A program made the position numbers and the translations under genes. A DNA stretch of 5,056 nt, taken from Chloroflexota bacterium (GTDB taxonomy: Bacteria; Chloroflexota; Dehalococcoidia; Plut-88900). The DNA is taken from NCBI GenBank assembly GCA_022566235.1, contig JADFJI010000049.1, forward strand, positions 3,973-9,028. The letters run 5' to 3'. Within the stretch, counting starts at the first letter, position 1. Each line of letters starts with the position of its first letter. This document shows, piece after piece, positions 1-4,904 of the stretch. The notes below the pieces were generated by a model, which was given only the letters and a program-made list of their open reading frames with translations, was not told the origin of the DNA and searched no databases.

Positions 1-48
1 GGGGGACAGGGGGGATGGTCGAAACTGTCATTCAACACTATCGGCCCT

Positions 49-507
49 CTATCTCGCCTGTGCCTCCACCCGGCCGTATGCCTCGGCCAGCCTTTTGGAC
101 GAGTCGGCCTCCTCGTCGGCGAACCATCCAAGCAAAGAGCGGGTCAAGGAATCTATCCCTTCATCGGAGACGGCGGCCCTGTAGTCCACCATGATGACGG
201 GCTGCCTGGACCGGAGCCAGCGGACCTTCTCGGCATCGGACATGCCGGAGCCTCTGACCCGTAAACGCTCCTCGTCGCCCGGCTCCTCTTCCTCCTCCAG
301 GGCATATCCCAGCTCCTCGATGCGGCGCTTGAAGACCTCGTAATGGCTGGTCTCCCGGGCCGCCACCAGCGAGAGGCAGGCCCGCAGCTCCCGGTTCGGG
401 GTCTCATCGGCCCAGGCCCTTAGCGAGACGCCCGCGTTCCGCTCGTGTATCGCTATGGTATTGAGCAGGGGCAGGTAATCGGGTCTGGTCATCTCTTCGC
501 TGTCCAT
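49..507 (-). CDS. Small ferritin-like (rubrerythrin-type) helical protein
   Basis: The 152-residue protein reads as a helical bundle with ferritin-like spacing. Helix 1 has HE at 21-22. Helix 2 has a clear E-x-x-H (E52, H55; RETSHYEVF). A very acidic linker follows (residues 71-80), then two further helices, the last with DEE at 131-133. In ferritin-like diiron proteins Glu and ExxH residues of this kind bind iron. Here helix 4 lacks a second clean ExxH (it reads DEEADSS), so diiron binding may be partial or lost. There is no signal peptide or membrane segment, so it is probably cytoplasmic. The ATG at 507 is preceded by AGGAG at 518-522 with 10 bases between; an internal ATG at codon 6 is a less likely start. 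It is transcribed divergently from the propeller gene. A role in oxidative stress or iron handling is inference; an uncharacterised ferritin-superfamily member is the safe reading. Confidence 0.72.
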   Translation of the reverse strand: MDSEEMTRPDYLPLLNTIAIHERNAGVSLRAWADETPNRELRACLSLVAARETSHYEVFKRRIEELGYALEEEEEPGDEERLRVRGSGMSDAEKVRWLRSRQPVIMVDYRAAVSDEGIDSLTRSLLGWFADEEADSSKRLAEAYGRVEAQAR

Positions 508-537
508 TCCATTTCATCTCCTAAAGTGAGTAGCCAC

Positions 538-567
538 ATTTTACACTCACCGCAGGTCCTGTGACAG
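538..567 (-). promoter_or_regulatory. Sigma70-type promoter of the ferritin-like gene
   Basis: On the minus strand, CTGTCA (567-562, 4/6 to TTGACA) lies 18 bases upstream of TAAAAT (543-538, 5/6 to TATAAT). Predicted transcription would begin near 531, giving a leader of about 24 bases that contains the AGGAG at 518-522. The -35 overlaps that of the opposing promoter. Confidence 0.45.
559..567. repeat. 9-bp palindrome under both divergent -35 elements
   Basis: CTGTGACAG is a perfect inverted repeat around a central base (CTGT-G-ACAG). It covers the -35 hexamers of both divergent promoters, so a protein bound here would block or steer both. Operator function is inference; the palindrome may simply reflect two overlapping -35 boxes. 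Confidence 0.35.
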
Positions 568-589
568 AGCATCCTATTCACGTTACAAT
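561..589 (+). promoter_or_regulatory. Sigma70-type promoter of the propeller/membrane-protein operon
   Basis: GTGACA (561-566, 5/6 to TTGACA) and TACAAT (584-589, 5/6 to TATAAT) are separated by exactly 17 bases, the optimal spacing. Transcription would start near 596, leaving a leader of about 39 bases before the ATG at 635. This is the best-formed promoter in the window. Confidence 0.65.
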
Positions 590-620
590 GAGACTGATGG
601 CCCGGCCCCCATAGTTTCGA

Positions 621-628
621 AAGGGAGG
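621..628 (+). promoter_or_regulatory. Strong ribosome-binding site for the propeller gene
   Basis: AAGGGAGG sits 6 bases before the ATG at 635. It fixes the start there and argues for efficient translation. Confidence 0.7.
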
Positions 629-634
629 ATCATT

Positions 635-1630
635 ATGGCGACAAATGGCTCAACCAGGACAAAGCTGTATGTGGGAATGCACGATGGGGCCCTGGTCTTG
701 ACCAGGTCGGAGTCCGACGGCATCTGGGAAAAGGGAGGCGTGACCGCCCTGGCCCATGCCGCCGCCCGGTTCGCACCCTGCGCATCGACGCCCCAGAGGG
801 CCTACCTTGCCGCCTATGAATCTGGTGTCTGGCGCACCGATGATGGTGGCCAGAGCTGGCGGCGCCTGGACAGCTATCCCACCGACTATGCCCACAGCAT
901 AGCAGTTCATCCCCATAACCCGGACATCATCTTCGTGGGAAGCGAGCCCGCGGCCGTGTTCCGCTCCCAGGATGGCGGCCTGACCTGGCAGGAGTGCACC
1001 GGCTTTAGGCAGGTCCCCGAGTCCAGCCAGTGGGAATTTCACGGCGGCCGCAAGGCCCATGTCAGAGACCTGCGCATCTCAACTCAGGACCCTGATCTGA
1101 TATATGCGGGCATCGAGGTTGGAGGCGTAGTCCGATCTCGGGACGGGGGCAAAACCTGGAAGCAGCTACCCGGCACCGACACCGACGTTCACTCCCTGCA
1201 CATCTGCAACAGCCAGCCGGCAACTGTATACGCTGCCACGGCCGTAGGCCCTTATCGCAGCGACGACGGCGGCGACACCTGGCAGTCCATCAAAGAAGGC
1301 CTACAGCGCGGCTACACCGTTCCCATTATCTCGCCGCCCGACGACCATCGCAGGGTGCTCGTGGGCGTGGCCAGTAACGCAGGGAGAAAAGGTGCCCAGG
1401 CCTACCTCTCCACCGATGCCGGGGATACCTGGCAAAGGATGGACCTCAGCACCGAGGACGACATGGCCGTTGTCTTCACCTGGGACCCCCTGGAGCCCAA
1501 CCGGGTCTACGCCGGCACCGATTCGGGCAGGCTATTTCAGAGCGCCGACCGGGGCGAGACCTGGGAGCCGGTGAAGGTGGACATAGAGACCCTCGCCGTG
1601 GGGGCACTGGTCGCCGTTGCCATCGACTGA
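635..1630 (+). CDS. Cytosolic Asp-box (BNR-like) beta-propeller protein
   Basis: The 331-residue protein carries six Asp-box repeats of the S-x-D-x-G-x-T-W type: TDDGGQSW (68-75), SQDGGLTW (111-118), SRDGGKTW (168-175), SDDGGDTW (209-216), STDAGDTW (259-266) and SADRGETW (303-310). A degenerate one (SESDGIW, 25-31) suggests seven blades. Asp-boxes mark sialidase, sortilin/VPS10 and photosystem-assembly-type propellers, but they are structural turns and do not prove enzymatic activity. The strands between them (VYAGTDSG, LIYAGIEVGG) are typical of WD40/YVTN/BNR-like family proteins often mis-annotated as exo-sialidases. There is no signal peptide, so the protein is probably cytoplasmic and more likely a scaffold or binding protein than a secreted glycosidase. 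The last strands after residue 315 probably close the ring. It heads an operon with the membrane protein at 1640. Part of its 3' end recurs as a decayed copy at 2641-2745. Confidence 0.85.
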   Translation: MATNGSTRTKLYVGMHDGALVLTRSESDGIWEKGGVTALAHAAARFAPCASTPQRAYLAAYESGVWRTDDGGQSWRRLDSYPTDYAHSIAVHPHNPDIIFVGSEPAAVFRSQDGGLTWQECTGFRQVPESSQWEFHGGRKAHVRDLRISTQDPDLIYAGIEVGGVVRSRDGGKTWKQLPGTDTDVHSLHICNSQPATVYAATAVGPYRSDDGGDTWQSIKEGLQRGYTVPIISPPDDHRRVLVGVASNAGRKGAQAYLSTDAGDTWQRMDLSTEDDMAVVFTWDPLEPNRVYAGTDSGRLFQSADRGETWEPVKVDIETLAVGALVAVAID

Positions 1631-1639
1631 AAAGAGGCA

Positions 1640-2005
1640 ATGCTCAAAGGAATCTTCATTACCGTCGGCATAACCATCGGAGTCCTGTTCATTCCATTAG
1701 TGCACTTTGTGGCCGGCCCCATCAGCCCCTTTTTGGGAGCGTATATCGGAGTGGCCTCCTGGAAGGGACGGCCTTCCTCAGCCCTGACCACCGGCCTCGT
1801 CTTCGGGTTCGCCATTTGGCTCATCTTTGCAGCGATCGCGGCGATAGTTCTGATAGTTCTGGGAGTTGCCACCAGCGCTATTTCAGGAAGAGCCGGCGTC
1901 CTGATTATCGGCGGAGCCATAGGCGGCGCCTGTTACATTGGGGCCCTGGCCACGGCGGGGGCCGTCTTCGGCGCCAGCCGCACCTCCGCTTCAGAGCAAA
2001 CCTGA
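1640..2005 (+). CDS. Small glycine-rich membrane protein, function unknown
   Basis: I do not recognise this 121-residue protein with confidence. It is almost wholly hydrophobic. There is a first membrane helix near 3-24, a short Pro/Gly hydrophobic stretch at 26-39 (GPISPFLGAYIG) that may be a re-entrant or half helix, a long helix at 48-76, and a Gly/Ala-rich helix at 85-112. The tail is short and polar (SRTSASEQT). Gly- and Ala-rich helices suggest tight packing or oligomerisation. The pattern loosely resembles small DUF5518-type membrane proteins, but that is only an impression. It starts 9 bases after the propeller stop with only a close, weak GAGG before the ATG, so translation is probably coupled to the upstream gene. 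The pairing hints that the soluble propeller may act at the membrane with this protein, which is inference. Confidence 0.75.
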   Translation: MLKGIFITVGITIGVLFIPLVHFVAGPISPFLGAYIGVASWKGRPSSALTTGLVFGFAIWLIFAAIAAIVLIVLGVATSAISGRAGVLIIGGAIGGACYIGALATAGAVFGASRTSASEQT

Positions 2006-2069
2006 CCCGTTAAGCCGACACATTTCGTGAGGGGGCTGACTACCTTTGACCGGGATTGGCGGTTGTTTG
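2006..2069. other. Short convergent intergenic stretch
   Basis: This 64-base gap lies between the convergent membrane-protein genes. I see no GC hairpin followed by a T-run on either strand. A 5-bp stem (TTGCT/AGCAA, 2067-2084) overlaps the 3' end of the minus-strand gene but lacks a U-tract. Confidence 0.4.
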
Positions 2070-2531
2070 CTACCCTCGAAGCAATAAGATGGCAGCAAGT
2101 GACCACCAAAATGCAATGAGCACCAACCCGAGCAGTAGTGTCAGTGTAAGCGTTCTGTGAAACAAGGGGCCGGACTCGTAAATCGGAGATAGTTCTAGTC
2201 CGAGTATATTCTCAATATGATTCATTCGACATCTGGCGCGGTTCTGAAGATCGACAAGTCTTAGCGTGGCGAGAAGCCAGAAAAGCACTAAAGCGCTAAC
2301 AGCGCTCGCCAACGCGATCCCCACAAGGCCTGCTACATTGTTCTGATCCCCTGTTCTCAGGTTTAACGTCGCGCCGACAACAGCAGCGCTTAGTAGGGAG
2401 AAACCAGAAACGAGACTAAGGATCTGCCAACTTTGCCTTCGTAGTGACTCGAGCTCTGATTGGGCAGCCGTGTAAATCGTAAGGATCGCGTTTCGCCGCA
2501 TCTGTTGTAATTCGTCTCTATCCTCGTACAT
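2070..2531 (-). CDS. Three-helix membrane protein, function unknown, low GC
   Basis: The 153-residue protein has a charged amphipathic N-terminus (1-34, with Glu/Arg-rich LESLRRQ) and three predicted membrane helices: about 35-57, 65-92 and 126-150. The loop between helices 2 and 3 (residues 91-123) contains a basic, helical RARCRMNHIENILGLELSPIYE motif (split here: RARCRMNHIE, then NILGLELSP). Helices followed by a cytosolic helical region ending in a LGL motif recall small RipA/SLATT-like bacterial membrane proteins, but I cannot confirm the family. Base composition is lower than its neighbours (26/60 G+C at 2161-2220, 33/60 at 2341-2400, against about 65% in the flanking genes), suggesting separate origin. 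It has its own promoter with a TATAAT box. The ribosome-binding site before the ATG at 2531 is weak (GAAGG about 7-8 bases upstream). It is a stand-alone gene, not in an operon with the helicase. Confidence 0.75.
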   Translation of the reverse strand: MYEDRDELQQMRRNAILTIYTAAQSELESLRRQSWQILSLVSGFSLLSAAVVGATLNLRTGDQNNVAGLVGIALASAVSALVLFWLLATLRLVDLQNRARCRMNHIENILGLELSPIYESGPLFHRTLTLTLLLGLVLIAFWWSLAAILLLRG

Positions 2532-2564
2532 GTCTGGGCCTTCGCTGGCTGAGTTGCAATGAGC

Positions 2565-2570
2565 ATTATA
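2565..2570 (-). promoter_or_regulatory. Consensus -10 box of the low-GC membrane protein gene
   Basis: The minus strand reads TATAAT at 2570-2565, a perfect -10 match. Predicted transcription starts near 2558, 27 bases before the ATG at 2531. The -35 is poor: TTCCTG at 2594-2589 with an 18-base spacer, or TCCTGA with 17. It may be weak or activator-assisted. Confidence 0.5.
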
Positions 2571-2640
2571 CGACAGCCTCCCGTGGTTCAGGAATGAAAA
2601 GGAGCCACCTATCCTTCAACGAGGACAAGTGGCTCAACTT

Positions 2641-2745
2641 AGACCTCAGCACCGAAGACGATATGGCCGTTGTCTTCACCTGAGACCCCCTGGAACCCAG
2701 CCAGGTCTACGTCAGCACCGATTCGGGTAGGCTATTTCAGAGCGC
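2641..2745 (+). pseudogene. Decayed fragment of the Asp-box propeller gene
   Basis: These 105 bases align without gaps to 1441-1545 of the propeller gene with 10 differences (about 90% identity). Read in the parental frame they give DLSTEDDMAVVFT, a TGA stop (2681-2683, where the parent has TGG), then DPLEPSQVY and STDSGRLFQSA. This matches propeller residues 270-304 and breaks off inside the last Asp-box. All ten differences are transitions, and nine run G/C to A/T if the intact gene is ancestral. Similarity stops abruptly at 2745, 13 bases from the helicase stop. Upstream, the same frame is open from an ATG at 2594, and LSFNEDKWLNLD may be a badly decayed Asp-box matching LSTDAGDTWQRMD, so the remnant could reach back to about 2606. 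It encodes no functional protein. Confidence 0.85.
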
Positions 2746-2758
2746 TATTGGCACTCCG

Positions 2759-3859
2759 CTAGGAGCGTGCTGAAGGTTGGTACAGAGAGAGAGGCCGCTC
2801 CTCGATGGCATCGCCCAGCCTCTCCTTAATGGCGTCAAAGGCCTCGATGTTCCACTCGCTGACCAGGGTGATAGCGGTGCCGGGCCTTCCCATGCGGCTG
2901 GTCCTGCCAATGCGGTGAACGTATTCCTCCACCTTTTCGGGGACATCGAAATTGATGACGCAGTCGATGGCGGGGATGTCCAGGCCTCGGGCCGCCACAT
3001 TGGTAGCCACCAGAAGATTAGGCCGTCCCTTCCTGAAACCCTGCATCACAGTGTCTCGCTCCTTTTGGCGCATTCCCCCATGAATTCCCCGGACATCGTA
3101 CCCCAGCCTCTGCAGCTCCCGCACCAGCCGGTCCACCCTGACCTGCATCCTGGAGAATATCAGGGTCTGGCTCTGCGTTCCCGGCTTCCCCAACACCTCT
3201 ACCATGGCCTGCAGCTTATCCCTCTCTGCCACCTCGTAGTAGAACTGCCGGGTCTCCGGCACCATCTCGATCTCCTCACCTATCCGCACCCAGACCGGCT
3301 CCTTGAGATGGTAGTAGATAAGCCGTCGGATAAAAGTCGGTATAGTGGCCGAAAAGAGCGCCGTCTGTCGCTTCCTGGGGGTCCTTCGGAGAATCTTCAC
3401 CATGTCCTGGGCGAAGCCGATATCCAGCATCTCGTCAGCCTCGTCCAGGATGGCTATCCGCACACGGGAGAGGTCCATGGTCTCCCGGCCAAGGTGATCG
3501 ATGACCCGGCCTGGGGTGCCCACTATAACGTGGGCTCCTTTATCCAGGGCCTTGAACTGCTTGACGATGGGTTCACCGCCGTAGATGGCCACGACCCGGG
3601 CGCCGCTGTGAGCAGCAAGCCGGGTTATCTCTCCCGTGACCTGTAGGGCCAGCTCCCTGGTGGGTACCAGGACTAGCGCCTGGGTGTCACGAAGGCCGGG
3701 GTCTACCCTTTCGATAATCGGGATACCGAAGGCGGCGGTCTTCCCGCTGCCCGTTTGGGCCTGGCCCACCAGGTCTCTCCCGGCCTGGAGAATAGGAATG
3801 GTCTCTTTCTGGATGGGGGTCGGGTCCTTGTACTCCATATCCTGAAGGGCCAGGTGCAC
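2759..3859 (-). CDS. DEAD-box ATP-dependent RNA helicase (start uncertain)
   Basis: This is a canonical RNA-unwinding ATPase core acting on cytoplasmic RNA. Numbering from the GTG at 3859, the motifs are: Q-motif PTPIQ (13-17), I AQTGSGKT (34-41), Ia PTRELA (66-71), GG (94-95), Ib TPGR (115-118), II DEAD (139-142), III SAT (170-172), IV LIFSRMQV (233-240), V ATNVAARGLDI (285-295), VI HRIGRTSRMG (315-324). All catalytic residues are present. The protein ends about 40 residues after motif VI, so it lacks the long basic or RNA-binding C-terminal tail of CsdA/DeaD-type enzymes and is a minimal RhlE-like core. The GTG has no Shine-Dalgarno sequence and cuts off the conserved Phe that should precede the Q-motif. 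The frame continues upstream to 4066 (see that entry), so the real start is probably further upstream. Roles in ribosome assembly or RNA decay are family-level expectation. Confidence 0.93.
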   Translation of the reverse strand: MHLALQDMEYKDPTPIQKETIPILQAGRDLVGQAQTGSGKTAAFGIPIIERVDPGLRDTQALVLVPTRELALQVTGEITRLAAHSGARVVAIYGGEPIVKQFKALDKGAHVIVGTPGRVIDHLGRETMDLSRVRIAILDEADEMLDIGFAQDMVKILRRTPRKRQTALFSATIPTFIRRLIYYHLKEPVWVRIGEEIEMVPETRQFYYEVAERDKLQAMVEVLGKPGTQSQTLIFSRMQVRVDRLVRELQRLGYDVRGIHGGMRQKERDTVMQGFRKGRPNLLVATNVAARGLDIPAIDCVINFDVPEKVEEYVHRIGRTSRMGRPGTAITLVSEWNIEAFDAIKERLGDAIEERPLSLYQPSARS

Positions 3860-4066
3860 GGCGCCCGAAACCCGGATATCGCCGAAACGGCTGGACCCAG
3901 GAAGGGGCTCAGCTGTCGGGGGTAGGGAGGCAAGGCGAGGCTCTACACTATTGCGGTGAGAACTAGGCCTCGACCTGAGGGGCGGTTGCTGGGGCTGTTC
4001 TGTCGTGGATTCTTGCGAAGGCTTGGGATAAGTGGTAGAGATGGTATCGGATCCTGAGCTAGAGAA
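3860..4066 (-). other. In-frame upstream extension of the helicase without a canonical start
   Basis: The helicase frame stays open for 69 codons above the GTG, to a TAA at 4069-4067. Its last part reads RFGDIRVSGAV, exactly the F-x-D...S..V element that precedes the Q-motif in DEAD-box proteins, so at least this part is genuinely coding. Further up it is Ser/Pro/Gln-rich and probably disordered (QESTTEQPQQPP, RPSSHRNSVEP). I find no ATG, GTG or TTG in frame here. Options are a rare ATC start near 4042-4040 (AGGA lies 9 bases upstream), a sequence error, a mutation, or frameshifting from the TTG at 3933, which one extra base in the C-run at 3904-3907 would join to this frame. Confidence 0.6.
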
Positions 4067-4152
4067 TTATGTCAATTACCAACATACTACCATAAGATAT
4101 TAGCCCAAGTCCAGTCGCCTATCAGCGAGGCCGTTTAATAAGCCGTATAAGT

Positions 4153-4197
4153 CGGGAAGGACCAAAACTAATTCCTCCCGCCTTCCTGTCCTTCCCG
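4153..4197. repeat. Perfect 10-bp inverted repeat (stem-loop)
   Basis: CGGGAAGGAC (4153-4162) and GTCCTTCCCG (4188-4197) are exact reverse complements around a 25-base, C/T-rich loop. No T-run follows on either strand, so it is not a typical intrinsic terminator. A structured mRNA leader element or a protein-binding site is possible. An overlapping 8-bp palindrome CCGTACGG (4195-4202) shares its right arm. Confidence 0.6.
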
Positions 4198-4220
4198 TAC
4201 GGAAAGGTTCGAAGGGAGTC

Positions 4221-4237
4221 CCATGCAGGGGGCATGG
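4221..4237 (+). repeat. 6-bp hairpin in the leader
   Basis: CCATGC (4221-4226) pairs with GCATGG (4232-4237) around an AGGGG loop. The stem contains the ATG triplets of both short leader frames, so folding would hide those starts. Function unknown. Confidence 0.45.
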
Positions 4238-4240
4238 TAG
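4223..4240 (+). CDS. Possible five-residue leader peptide MQGAW
   Basis: ATG CAG GGG GCA TGG TAG is preceded by GAAGGGAG (4211-4218), with 4 bases between. This is a better ribosome-binding site than that of the PdxH-like gene itself. It may be a translated leader, or the site may load ribosomes for the next overlapping frame. Such short frames also arise by chance, so confidence is low. Confidence 0.18.
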   Translation: MQGAW

Positions 4241-4308
4241 AAAGTGCCATTAAAAACCCCCCCATAGGTCCCAGAATCGCGAAGGCAAGCCCGACACCAA
4301 GACAATGA
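4234..4308 (+). CDS. Possible 24-codon upstream ORF overlapping the PdxH-like start
   Basis: The frame starts MVESAIKNPP and ends PTPRQ. Its TGA overlaps the ATG of the next gene as ATGA (4305-4308), a classic translational-coupling arrangement. That could explain why the next gene has no Shine-Dalgarno site of its own. It contains an A5C7 homopolymer (4252-4263), formally an A-AAC-CCC -1 slippery heptamer in this frame. A -1 shift or one missing base there would enter the PdxH-like frame directly and extend that protein. The encoded peptide resembles nothing I know. Confidence 0.22.
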   Translation: MVESAIKNPPIGPRIAKASPTPRQ

Positions 4309-4904
4309 AGGACCAGATGGACCCGGTAAAAGAGATTGTAGCGGAGCGTGAGAGGGCCAGGGGCTTATCCGATCCCAATGCCAACGTCTGCTTCCTTGCT
4401 ACGGTCACCCCCGAGGGCGGCGCCACAGTTCGAGCCCTTTCTCTACGTGACATAGACCGTAGAGGGTTCGGCCTCCTCATCAACGAGCTCAGCCCCAAGT
4501 GGCGTCAGCTTCACACCGGCGCCGGCTTCGAGCTTCTCCTCTTCTGGCCTACGGTCCACCGCCAGTACCGGGTCCGGGGGCCCCTGGCCCCCATGGACGA
4601 TGCTGATCTGGAGCGATACTGGAGCTACAAGAGCCACGGGTCCCGGCTCCTGGAGCTCTACTATCCCACCTTCGAGCCCCAGTCCACCCCCGTGCCCTCG
4701 CGCCAGCACCTCCTGGACGGGATAGAGTCCATGCGCCGCAAATTTCCCAGCCCAGAGGATGTCCTTCTCCCCAAGTCCCTGAAGGGGGTATACCTGGTGC
4801 CCGACCGCATCGAGGTCTGGCACGGGGAGGCCGAACGGCTCCACGACCGCCGCCTCTACACTCGCAAGGACAGAGGGTGGGAAGTGCAGATTCTGGTGCC
4901 TTAG
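4305..4904 (+). CDS. pdxH: Pyridoxamine 5'-phosphate oxidase family protein (PdxH-like)
   Basis: The 199-residue protein follows the whole PdxH pattern. PdxH oxidises pyridoxine or pyridoxamine 5'-phosphate to PLP with FMN and O2, as a cytoplasmic dimer, in B6 salvage. Visible features are DP (6-7), ATVTPEGG (32-39), RALSLR (43-48, E. coli RIVLLK), N60/S63/K65 (TN-x-x-S-x-K), HRQ (85-87), Y105/K109/S113 (E. coli Y129/R133/S137), QS (126-127), IEVW (169-172), RLHDR (178-182, the C-terminal substrate signature with R178 and H180) and the WEVQILVP end. Two phosphate-contact positions differ conservatively: E. coli K72 is R48 and R133 is K109. The N-terminus is about 25 residues shorter than E. 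coli PdxH. The ATG at 4305 has no good Shine-Dalgarno site; the in-frame ATG at 4317 follows AAGGA with 4 bases between and could be the true start. A related family flavoprotein with another substrate is possible. Confidence 0.85.
   Translation: MKDQMDPVKEIVAERERARGLSDPNANVCFLATVTPEGGATVRALSLRDIDRRGFGLLINELSPKWRQLHTGAGFELLLFWPTVHRQYRVRGPLAPMDDADLERYWSYKSHGSRLLELYYPTFEPQSTPVPSRQHLLDGIESMRRKFPSPEDVLLPKSLKGVYLVPDRIEVWHGEAERLHDRRLYTRKDRGWEVQILVP

Larger units (their letters stand above)
4067..4304 (+). other. Intergenic region / probable leader of the PdxH-like gene
   Basis: This 238-base stretch lies between the divergent helicase and PdxH-like genes. Its first half is AT-rich. On the plus strand a -10-like TATAAG (4146-4151, 5/6) has no good -35; initiation from it would start near 4158, at the edge of the inverted repeat. 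On the minus strand a perfect TTGACA (4075-4070) lacks a convincing -10 at 16-18 bases. The second half holds two hairpins and two short reading frames described separately. There is no RNA gene that I recognise. Confidence 0.5.

Noticed and set aside
650..1060. 136-codon minus-strand frame inside the propeller gene
   Set aside because: It mirrors the Asp-box coding region, with Gly/Ala-rich translation and no independent support.
635..1630. Annotation as a sialidase or photosynthesis assembly factor
   Set aside because: Asp-boxes are structural only. There is no signal peptide and no catalytic FRIP-type motif, and photosystem genes are absent.
1537..1920. 127-codon minus-strand frame spanning the propeller and membrane genes
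   Set aside because: It overlaps two better-supported genes in an operon and has no recognisable domain.
2777..3646. Long 289-codon plus-strand open frame opposite the helicase
   Set aside because: It is antisense to an unmistakable DEAD-box core. Its translation is His/Leu/Pro-rich with no domain, as expected for a shadow frame in GC-rich DNA.
3703..3933. 76-codon minus-strand frame from TTG 3933
   Set aside because: Not a separate gene: it is the helicase region in another frame. Its TTG is noted only as a possible helicase start if the sequence has a one-base error.
4067..4075. Perfect TTGACA on the minus strand above the helicase
   Set aside because: No acceptable -10 follows at 16-18 bases, so it is not called as a promoter.
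4153..4197. Inverted repeat as a rho-independent terminator
   Set aside because: The loop is 25 bases, there is no T-run on either strand, and the site lies between divergent genes where no transcript should end.
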